Assembly: GCA_030695265.1 (NCBI GenBank) | Contig: JAUYTA010000470.1 | Span: 1-7,044, forward strand | Length of the DNA: 7,044 nucleotides | Reading direction: 5' to 3' | DNA from: Bacteroidota bacterium | GTDB lineage: Bacteria > Bacteroidota > Bacteroidia > Bacteroidales > Prolixibacteraceae | In this document: piece by piece, positions 1-5,086 of the stretch | Layout of the letters: each line of letters opens with the position of its first letter | Numbering within the stretch: position 1 is the stretch's first letter | Notes under the pieces: generated by a model | What the model saw: the letters and a program-made list of their open reading frames with translations, nothing else | Told to the model about the DNA's origin: nothing | The model's database searches: none | Made by a program: the position numbers and the translations under genes

Positions 1-13
1 TTGTAAATAAAAT

Positions 14-78
14 AACCACATAGGCACATAGAAAACATAGTTGTAATTTTTCTATGTGAACTATGTGCCTATGTGGTT
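14..78. repeat. Long imperfect palindrome upstream of the CoA-binding gene
   Basis: Bases 14-31 are the exact reverse complement of 61-78 (18 bp). After a symmetric 3x3 internal loop (32-34 / 58-60), bases 35-40 pair with 52-57, leaving an 11-base loop at 41-51. The arms are built from the heptamer CACATAG: copies at 17-23 and 25-31, a one-mismatch copy at 34-40, and the inverted heptamer CTATGTG at 52-58, 61-67 and 69-75. The palindrome ends 12 bases before the ATG at 91, so if transcribed it would form a strong 5' leader hairpin beside the start. There is no T-tract after it, so it is not an obvious terminator. A dispersed intergenic repeat (REP/MITE-like) is the most likely identity, but copy number cannot be judged from this window. 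Confidence 0.85.
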
Positions 79-90
79 TATAATAAACAG

Positions 91-453
91 ATGAAAAAAA
101 CACTCGTAATCGGGGCAAGCGAAAATCCCGATCGTTATTCTAATAAAGCCATTAAGGCCTTACTATCGCACAACCACGAAGTTGTTGCGTTGGGATTGAA
201 AAAAGGTTCTGTCGAGGGAGTTGCTTTCCAAACTGAAAAAATGCAGTTTGAGAATATCGACACCGTGACCATGTATGTCGGTCCGCAAAACCAGCCTGAG
301 TATTATTCCTATATAATTGGGTTAAAGCCACGTCGCGTGATCTTTAATCCCGGCACCGAAAATCCAACATTTATCAGTCAACTTAAAGCTGCCGGTATTT
401 ATCCTGAAATTGCCTGTACCTTGGTTCTTTTGGCAACCGGACAATTCGAATAA
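91..453 (+). CDS. CoA-binding domain protein (YccU-like, CoA_binding_2)
   Basis: A 120-residue single-domain Rossmann-fold protein of the small CoA-binding (YccU) family, predicted cytosolic. The N-terminus has a beta strand followed by the nucleotide-binding signature GASENPDRYSNKA (residues 8-20). NPGTENP lies at 86-92, and the family-typical end EIACTLVLLATGQF at 106-119 contains a Cys at 109. Length is normal for the family. Members bind CoA or acyl-CoA, but no enzymatic reaction is established for most of them, so the exact role is unknown. An in-frame ATG at 73 would add six residues, but it lies inside the right arm of the upstream palindrome. The ATG at 91 starts directly with MKKTLVIGAS, as the family does, and is preferred. 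The stop TAA (451-453) overlaps the next ATG by one base, indicating translational coupling to the thioredoxin-like gene. Confidence 0.9.
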   Translation: MKKTLVIGASENPDRYSNKAIKALLSHNHEVVALGLKKGSVEGVAFQTEKMQFENIDTVTMYVGPQNQPEYYSYIIGLKPRRVIFNPGTENPTFISQLKAAGIYPEIACTLVLLATGQFE

Positions 454-788
454 TGGAAACAATCCATTCTATTCAGGAATTTGAACAACTTTTAGCTGAT
501 GAGGATGCCGTGCTGGCGTATTTTTCCACTGAAATTTGCTCAGTTTGCAAAGTGTTGAAACCTAAAGTTTCCGAAATGGTCGCTGAGTCATTCCCACTGA
601 TGAAAATGGTCTTTGTAGAATCTGATAAACTACCTGAATTGGCTGCCCAAAACCGTGTTTTTGCTGCTCCAACCGTGGTCGTTTTCTTTGCCGGACGCGA
701 AACAATTCGCAAAAGCCGTGCTTTTGGCATTGATGAATTACGCGCCGAAATTCAACGACCGTATTCGATGATGTTTGAGGCTCCCTAA
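453..788 (+). CDS. Thioredoxin-fold protein with atypical CSVC active site
   Basis: A 111-residue thioredoxin-family protein with no signal peptide or membrane segment, hence probably cytosolic. The fold is recognisable from the beta strand VLAYFST (20-26), the CxxC motif C29-S-V-C32 followed by Lys, a second strand MKMVFVESD (50-58), and the cis-proline loop AAPT (Pro73) leading into VVVFFAG. The usual Trp before the first Cys and the Gly-Pro between the cysteines (WCGPC) are absent; the sequence reads EICSVCK. Both cysteines and the cis-Pro are present, so thiol-disulfide chemistry is plausible, but redox potential and partner choice may differ from classical thioredoxin. Its start overlaps the stop of the CoA-binding gene by one base (TAATG), so the two are probably co-translated and may share a job in thiol or CoA biology (inference). 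The stop codon is the first base triplet of an inverted repeat. Confidence 0.9.
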   Translation: METIHSIQEFEQLLADEDAVLAYFSTEICSVCKVLKPKVSEMVAESFPLMKMVFVESDKLPELAAQNRVFAAPTVVVFFAGRETIRKSRAFGIDELRAEIQRPYSMMFEAP

Positions 789-823
789 ATCCGCCAAGGG
801 GGACTTTTGGCTATTCGGATTTA
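786..823. repeat. Inverted repeat at the end of the thioredoxin-like gene
   Basis: Bases 786-793 (TAAATCCG) are the exact reverse complement of 816-823. Inside them, CCAA at 794-797 can pair with TTGG at 807-810, leaving a G-rich loop and a 5-base bulge. The first three bases are the stop codon of the thioredoxin-like gene. The hairpin lies between convergent genes and could stop or stabilise transcripts, but no U-tract follows it on either strand, so a classical intrinsic terminator is not supported. The sequence resembles short intergenic repeats common in Bacteroidota genomes (from memory, not tested). Confidence 0.6.
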
Positions 824-866
824 AAGGAATTAACCCCAATCGAAAAGTTTTAAGAATTTGCTATCT

Positions 867-2906
867 CTAGACTCCCTTCCCTTTTGGGGAAGGGTCGGGG
901 ATAGGGCTAAACAACCCATCAATCATCTTTTCATCCGTCAAATTTGGTAGTGTAACAATCAGGTTTGGATTTTCCTGCATGGCCCGTTTAATGGCAAACA
1001 TGGCCGGTTCGTTGCGAGCCCAGCTACGGCGCGCAATTCCGTTGTTCACGTCCCAGTGAAGCATTTGTTTCAATCGCCGGTCAGCATCTTCGGAGCCATC
1101 TATTGTCATGCCAAAACCGCCATTGATCACTTCGCCCCAACCCACACCGCCGCCATTGTGTACCGAAACCCAGGTAGCGCCGCGAAACGAATCGCCAATC
1201 ACATTCTGAATCGCCATATCGGCAGTAAAAGCTGATCCGTCGTAAATGTTGGAAGTTTCACGGTAAGGCGAATCCGTTCCTGAAACATCATGGTGGTCGC
1301 GCCCCAAAACGATCGGCGCACTGATAATTCCTTCCCTGATTGCTTTATTGAATGCTTCTGCAATTTTGGTTCGTCCCTCACAATCGGCATATAAAATGCG
1401 TGCCTGCGAGCCAACTACCAGATTGTTTTTTCCGGCTTCTGCAATCCAGTGAATATTGTCGTGCAGCTGATTCTTTATTTCTGAAGGAGCTTGTCGGGCT
1501 ATTTCTTTTAAAACCTGAAGTGCAATTTCATCGGTCTTCTGAAGATCTTCCGGATCGCACGAGCAGCAAACCCAGCGAAATGGCCCGAAACCGTAATCGA
1601 AAAATAGCGGCCCCATGATGTCCTGAACGTATGACGGGTAGCTGAAACTTCCGTCAGCATTGGTTATTGTGGCGCCTGCACGTTTGGCCTCCAGTAAAAA
1701 CGCATTTCCGTAGTCCCAAAAATACATTCCTTTAGCTGAAAGTTGGTTAATTGCGTTCACCTGTCGGCACAAACTTTCATACACTTTCTCCTGAAAAATT
1801 ACCGGGTTTTCAGCCATCATTTGGTTCGATTCTTCCAGCGAAAATCCGGCAGGATAATATCCTCCGGCAAACGGATTGTGCAACGAAGTCTGATCGGTTC
1901 CCAAATCAATCGCAATATTTTCTGCGGCCAGTTTCTCCCAAAGGTTAACGATATTTCCCTGGTAGGCCAGTGAGACGGCCTCTTTGTTTTGGCTGGCTTT
2001 CAGCATCCGTACAATCAGTTTGTCAAGATCTAAGAATACCTCATCTACCCAACCTTGCTGATGTCTGATGACAACCACTTTCGGGTTTATTTCAGCAATA
2101 ACAGCCACCATGCCAGCAATAACCGCCGCTTTTGGTTGTGCGCCCGACATTCCTCCTAGTCCCGACGAGACGAATATTTTCCCTGCGACCTGTCCGTCAC
2201 TACGCATTCTGGCAGCATTCAAAAGGGTAATAGTAGTTCCGTGCACAATTCCCTGCGGCCCGATGTACATGAACGATCCGGCAGTCATTTGTCCGTATTG
2301 CGAAACACCCAGCGCGTTCATGCGTTCGTAATCGTCGCGGCCCGAGTAATTTGGGATTACCATGCCATTGGTTACCACCACACGGGGAGCGTCTTTGTGT
2401 GAAGGAAAAAGTCCCATCGGATGCCCGGAATACATCACCAGTGTCTGTTCGTCGGTCATTTCCGATAGATATTTCATTGTGAGCCTGTATTGCGCCCAGT
2501 TCTGAAAAACAGCCCCGTTTCCGCCGTAAGTGATTAGCTCGTGAGGGTGTTGGGCAACTGCATGATCCAGATTGTTTTGAATCATCATCATGATAGAAGC
2601 TGCCTGAAGTGATTTGTAAGGATAATCTTTCAGCGGTCGGGATTTCATTTCATAGTCGGGACGAAGCCGGTGCATGTAAATCCGGCCATATTGTCGCAAT
2701 TCATCCAGAAATTCGGATGCCAATCGGACATGATGTTCGGGCTTAAAATACCTTAGGGCATTCTGAACGGCCAGCTTCTTTTCCAAAGTATTGAGAATGT
2801 CTTTTCGTTTAGGTGCGTGATTTACAGAAGGGTTAAATGGTTTCATCACGGGCAAAACCTCCGGAATCCCTTCCTGAATGGCTTTTTTAAATTCGGCTGT
2901 GTTCAT
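867..2906 (-). CDS. hutU: Urocanate hydratase (urocanase), long form
   Basis: Second enzyme of histidine degradation: adds water to urocanate to give 4-imidazolone-5-propionate, using tightly bound NAD+ as an electrophile; cytosolic. The 679 residues match the long, eukaryote-like type rather than the roughly 560-residue Pseudomonas/Bacillus type. Visible signatures are YSGHPMGLFPSH, the NAD-binding glycine stretch SSGLGGMSGAQP (247-258), FGPFRWVCCSC (to residue 450), GSQARILY (to 506), GRDHHDVSGTDSPYRET (535-551) and VHNGGGVGWGEVINGGFG (582-599). At the position where short urocanases carry the active-site Cys of the ARICW signature there is Leu505. The last 13 residues (667-679, rich in Pro, Gly, Lys) come from a palindromic repeat and look added. 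ATG at 2906 is preferred because it gives MNTAEFKKAIQEG; an in-frame TTG at 2915 with AAGGTG upstream is an alternative adding three residues. No other hut gene is in view. Confidence 0.97.
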   Translation of the reverse strand: MNTAEFKKAIQEGIPEVLPVMKPFNPSVNHAPKRKDILNTLEKKLAVQNALRYFKPEHHVRLASEFLDELRQYGRIYMHRLRPDYEMKSRPLKDYPYKSLQAASIMMMIQNNLDHAVAQHPHELITYGGNGAVFQNWAQYRLTMKYLSEMTDEQTLVMYSGHPMGLFPSHKDAPRVVVTNGMVIPNYSGRDDYERMNALGVSQYGQMTAGSFMYIGPQGIVHGTTITLLNAARMRSDGQVAGKIFVSSGLGGMSGAQPKAAVIAGMVAVIAEINPKVVVIRHQQGWVDEVFLDLDKLIVRMLKASQNKEAVSLAYQGNIVNLWEKLAAENIAIDLGTDQTSLHNPFAGGYYPAGFSLEESNQMMAENPVIFQEKVYESLCRQVNAINQLSAKGMYFWDYGNAFLLEAKRAGATITNADGSFSYPSYVQDIMGPLFFDYGFGPFRWVCCSCDPEDLQKTDEIALQVLKEIARQAPSEIKNQLHDNIHWIAEAGKNNLVVGSQARILYADCEGRTKIAEAFNKAIREGIISAPIVLGRDHHDVSGTDSPYRETSNIYDGSAFTADMAIQNVIGDSFRGATWVSVHNGGGVGWGEVINGGFGMTIDGSEDADRRLKQMLHWDVNNGIARRSWARNEPAMFAIKRAMQENPNLIVTLPNLTDEKMIDGLFSPIPDPSPKGKGV
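874..894. repeat. Palindromic repeat inside the 3' end of hutU
   Basis: An 8-bp perfect stem, CCCTTCCC at 874-881 with GGGAAGGG at 887-894, encloses a 5-base loop. It lies within the coding sequence of hutU just before its stop (867-869) and forms part of the stretch 870-908 that encodes the Pro/Lys/Gly tail PDPSPKGKGV. There is no T-run after the hairpin on the minus strand, so terminator function is weakly supported. Similar tails reading PSPKGEG-like are familiar from Bacteroidota proteins that run into an intergenic repeat (general knowledge, not checked here). Confidence 0.65.
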
Positions 2907-3080
2907 AATTTCCAATTGTGGTTCACCTTTTGAAGTGTGGGTTATAACGGTAAAATTGCGACATTCCCCGATATTTACATGTATCTTGGTGGCAGTTTTG
3001 CAACATTTGCCGAACTTATATTTATCATTGATTGTTAAATTTAAGTGTTGTAAGATTATAAATTAATAATTAAATAAAAA
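2907..3080. promoter_or_regulatory. Divergent intergenic region between hutU and lemA
   Basis: These 174 bases must hold the promoters for both hutU (leftward) and lemA (rightward). The lemA-proximal half is AT-rich. Two plus-strand stretches resemble the Bacteroidota -7 element TAnnTTTG with a mismatch in the last base: TATATTTA at 3017-3024 and TAAATTTA at 3036-3043. TTTG motifs at 2997-3000 and 3006-3009 could be the -33 element, but the spacings (16 and about 26 bases) are outside the usual range, so no promoter is firmly assigned. The lemA start is preceded by an A-rich run without a Shine-Dalgarno sequence. On the minus strand, AAGGTG (complement of about 2924-2929) precedes the hutU start region. 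No clear operator palindrome was found. Confidence 0.35.
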
Positions 3081-3671
3081 ATGAAAAAGACGTGGATTAT
3101 TTTGGCAGTTATTGCCGTTTTGATTTTTATGGTGTATTCGTCCATAACAGGTTCATATAATAACATGGTTAGTATGCGAGAAGATGTGACCAAAGCATGG
3201 GCGGAGGTTGGAAATCAATATCAGCGCCGTTCAGACTTGATTCCCAATTTGGTGAATACTGTAAAAGGATATGCCGATTTTGAACAGGAAACTCTGACGC
3301 AGGTGATTGAAGCCCGTGCAAAAGCGACTTCAGTGAACATCAATCCTGATAAGCTGGATGCTCAATCGATCCAGAATTTTCAGAATGCACAGTCGGGTTT
3401 GTCATCTGCGTTGAGCAAGTTGATGGTGGTGGTTGAAAAATACCCTGAACTGAAAGCCAATCTGGGATTTTTAGATTTGCAGGCTCAATTGGAAGGTACC
3501 GAAAACCGAATTACAGTTGCAAGGATGAAATTTAATGAAAGTGCCCAGACTTATAATACCTTCATCCAGAAATTCCCCAAAAACCTTTTTGCCGGTATGT
3601 TCGGATTCGAAAAGAAAGCATATTTCGAGGCAGAAGCTGGCGCTGAGAAAGCTCCTGAAGTGCAGTTTTAA
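3081..3671 (+). CDS. lemA: LemA family membrane-anchored protein
   Basis: A 196-residue LemA family protein. It has a single N-terminal membrane segment (about residues 5-19, WIILAVIAVLIFMVY) followed by a mostly helical domain. The diagnostic core is AWAEVGNQYQRRSDLIPNLV (39-58), continuing into NTVKGYADFEQETL, then EARAKAT. The second half has the typical LGFLDLQAQLEGTENRI and ARMKFNESAQTYN stretches, and the C-terminus ends in the usual FGFEKKAYFEAEAGAEKAPEVQF-like sequence. Length and start match the family; the ATG is preceded by an A-rich leader. LemA proteins are envelope proteins whose biochemical role is not settled. Its position directly before two TPM-domain genes, an arrangement seen in many bacteria, suggests they act together at the cell envelope (inference). 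The 90-base gap to the next gene holds a heptamer palindrome. Confidence 0.95.
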   Translation: MKKTWIILAVIAVLIFMVYSSITGSYNNMVSMREDVTKAWAEVGNQYQRRSDLIPNLVNTVKGYADFEQETLTQVIEARAKATSVNINPDKLDAQSIQNFQNAQSGLSSALSKLMVVVEKYPELKANLGFLDLQAQLEGTENRITVARMKFNESAQTYNTFIQKFPKNLFAGMFGFEKKAYFEAEAGAEKAPEVQF

Positions 3672-3676
3672 TGCTG

Positions 3677-3726
3677 CTGGCGGCTGGCTGCTAGCTACTG
3701 GCCAGTTGCCAGCCGCCAGTCGCCAG
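3677..3726. repeat. Heptamer-periodic palindrome in the lemA-TPM gap
   Basis: Left side: CTGGC units with two-base spacers at 3677-3681, 3684-3688, 3691-3695 (as CTAGC) and 3698-3702, an exact 7-base period. Right side: the inverse GCCAG at 3701-3705, 3708-3712, 3715-3719 and 3722-3726, also an exact 7-base period. The two sides meet in the palindrome CTGGCCAG (3698-3705). Bases 3677-3688 pair perfectly with 3708-3719 (12 bp), and other registers are possible. A run of seven T follows at 3732-3738, so a partial terminator or attenuator between lemA and the downstream genes is conceivable, though the T-run sits 12 bases from the main stem. It resembles short tandemly repeated heptamer elements seen in some bacterial genomes. 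Confidence 0.85.
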
Positions 3727-3761
3727 ATACATTTTTTTAATAAACAAAAATCCTCACAACC

Positions 3762-4205
3762 ATGTCAGTCGAAAATTTTTTCAGTAAAGAAGAAAAAAAG
3801 CAGATTACAGATGCCATTGCCGAAGCTGAGTTCAATACTTCAGGCGAAATAAAGTTACATGCTGAAGGATATTGCAAAATTGATGTGCTCGACCGGGCTG
3901 CTTATGTGTTTGAAAAACTTGGAATACATAAAACTGCCCAGCGAAATGGCGTTTTGTTTTATCTGGCAGTACACGACCATAAATTTGCCATATTGGGCGA
4001 TGCCGGTATCAATCAGGTAGTTCCTGCCGATTTCTGGGATCAGATTAAAGAAACCATGCTCGGCTATTTCAAAGAAGGAAAATTCGCGGACGGACTTTCA
4101 GAAGGAATTATGACGGCGGGCGAGCAATTAAAAGTGCATTTTCCTTTTCAGAAGGAAGATGTTAACGAACTGTCGGATGAGATCTCTTTCGACAAAAACT
4201 TATAA
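3762..4205 (+). CDS. TPM domain protein, leaderless (cytosolic)
   Basis: A 147-residue protein made almost entirely of one TPM domain (TPM_phosphatase family, also found in YgcG/Psb32-like proteins). Recognisable parts are the N-terminal helix FSKEEKKQITDAIAEAE (7-23), the strand TSGEIKLHAEG (26-36), RNGVLFYLAVHDHKFAILGDAGIN (61-84) and a C-terminal helical stretch GKFADGLSEGIMTAGEQLK (106-124). No signal peptide or membrane segment is visible, so it should stay in the cytosol or attach to the inner face of the membrane. The next gene's TPM protein, by contrast, is exported. Some TPM proteins have been reported to have phosphatase activity, but function is unproven for this type. It lies two bases upstream of the next ATG and is surely in the same operon. 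Start ATG at 3762 has no Shine-Dalgarno sequence. Confidence 0.9.
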   Translation: MSVENFFSKEEKKQITDAIAEAEFNTSGEIKLHAEGYCKIDVLDRAAYVFEKLGIHKTAQRNGVLFYLAVHDHKFAILGDAGINQVVPADFWDQIKETMLGYFKEGKFADGLSEGIMTAGEQLKVHFPFQKEDVNELSDEISFDKNL

Positions 4206-4207
4206 TC

Positions 4208-5008
4208 ATGAAGCATTTATTACTGACAATATTTCTTTCCCTATTTCTTTTTTCGGTTTTTGCGCAGGATATTCCTGAACGACCCAAACCGCCCAGATTG
4301 GTCAACGATTTGGCCAATGTACTTTCCGATCAGGAAGAACAGCAACTGGAGTCTGAATTGGTGCAATTCGACCGTTCAACTTCAACCCAGATAACCATTG
4401 TTACAGTACCGAGCCTGAATGGCTACGAAAAAGCTGATTTCACATTTCGGTTGGGTGAAAAATGGGGTGTTGGCCGGAAAGACAAAAATAACGGGATCGT
4501 GATTGTTTTCAAACCTAAAATTGGCAATGAAAGGGGAGAAGTATTTGTAGCAGTTGGATATGGCCTTGAAGGTATTATTCCTGATGCAGTTGCCAACCGG
4601 CTTGTGGTGGACAATGAAATGATTCCGCGTTTTAAAGTGGAGGATATTTACGGTGGATTACAGGCCGGAACAAAAGTACTGATGGGTTTGGCAGCGCAGG
4701 AATATACTGCCCAGGAATATCAGGAAAAATCAGGAGAAAAGAAGGATGGCGGAGGTGCATTCTTCATTGTAATAATGATCATTATTATACTCGTATCGCT
4801 TTTTAAAGGTGGTCGTGGCCGTAATTACAATGGTGGCAGCAGTATTCCTTTCTGGATCGCAATGGGCTTGCTGGGAAGTAACAGGGGAGGTGGTTCCTTT
4901 GGTGGTTTTTCAGGAGGTAGTGGCGGATTTGGTGGCGGCGGAGGCGGTGGTTTTGGCGGCTTCGGCGGCGGAAGCTTCGGCGGCGGCGGTGCTGGCGGAA
5001 GCTGGTAG
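4208..5008 (+). CDS. Secreted TPM domain protein with membrane segment and Gly-rich tail (YgcG-like)
   Basis: A 266-residue exported TPM-domain protein. Residues 1-19 are a signal peptide (Lys, long hydrophobic run, FSVFA before QD). The TPM domain spans about 31-165, with LVNDLANVLSDQEEQQLE (31-48), TQITIVTVPSLNGYE (60-74), GEKWGVGRKDKNNGIVIVF (83-101), VAVGYGLEGIIPDAVANRLV (114-133) and the helix before IYGGLQAGT. A membrane segment follows at about 184-199 (AFFIVIMIIIILVSLF), then a basic GGRGRN, a short hydrophobic patch (213-223), and a Gly/Phe/Ser-rich tail (225-265) ending in Trp266, the usual ending for this family. The TPM domain is therefore predicted periplasmic, with the tail on the other side of the membrane or in a second hairpin. 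Third gene of the lemA operon, two bases after the previous stop. The tail is encoded by low-complexity GGC/GGT repeats. Confidence 0.93.
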   Translation: MKHLLLTIFLSLFLFSVFAQDIPERPKPPRLVNDLANVLSDQEEQQLESELVQFDRSTSTQITIVTVPSLNGYEKADFTFRLGEKWGVGRKDKNNGIVIVFKPKIGNERGEVFVAVGYGLEGIIPDAVANRLVVDNEMIPRFKVEDIYGGLQAGTKVLMGLAAQEYTAQEYQEKSGEKKDGGGAFFIVIMIIIILVSLFKGGRGRNYNGGSSIPFWIAMGLLGSNRGGGSFGGFSGGSGGFGGGGGGGFGGFGGGSFGGGGAGGSW

Positions 5009-5019
5009 AAGGAGCGTTT

Positions 5020-5047
5020 CAAGTTCCAAGTTCCAGGTTTCAAGTTG
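5020..5047. repeat. Tandem heptamer array in the convergent gap
   Basis: Four 7-base units in exact register: CAAGTTC (5020-5026), CAAGTTC (5027-5033), CAGGTTT (5034-5040) and CAAGTTG (5041-5047). It lies 11 bases after the stop of the secreted TPM gene and 39 bases before the end of the convergent glycosyltransferase gene. It is direct only, without the mirrored half seen at 3677-3726. A following weak stem (GAGCA at 5065-5069 with TGCTC at 5081-5085) is too short to call a terminator. The remaining part of the 78-base gap shows nothing else. Confidence 0.8.
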
Positions 5048-5086
5048 AAAAGATTACAAGTAACGAGCACGATCCTTCGTTGCTCA

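Noticed and set aside
73..90. Upstream ATG at 73 as start of the CoA-binding gene
   Set aside because: It lies within the palindrome arm and would add six residues not typical of the family; ATG at 91 gives the expected N-terminus.
473..730. Minus-strand 85-codon frame within the thioredoxin-like gene
   Set aside because: Antisense shadow; the plus-strand product has a clear thioredoxin fold with CxxC and cis-Pro.
2068..2331. Plus-strand open frame antisense to hutU (and similar ones at 1352-1618 and 1743-1973)
   Set aside because: All lie within the strongly conserved hutU coding sequence on the other strand and show no recognisable domain.
2907..2915. TTG at 2915 as the hutU start
   Set aside because: It has an AAGGTG at good spacing and cannot be excluded, but the ATG three codons later matches the expected N-terminus, and Bacteroidota starts rarely depend on Shine-Dalgarno pairing.
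3677..3726. CRISPR-like array
   Set aside because: Units are 5-7 bases with 2-base spacers, far shorter than CRISPR repeats and spacers, and no cas genes are near.
4809..5048. Plus-strand Ala/Val-rich open frame of 79 codons
   Set aside because: Shifted-frame shadow of the same low-complexity Gly-rich coding region.
5062..5085. Terminator hairpin between the convergent TPM and glycosyltransferase genes
   Set aside because: Only a 5-bp stem with an 11-base loop and no T-run on either strand; too weak to call.
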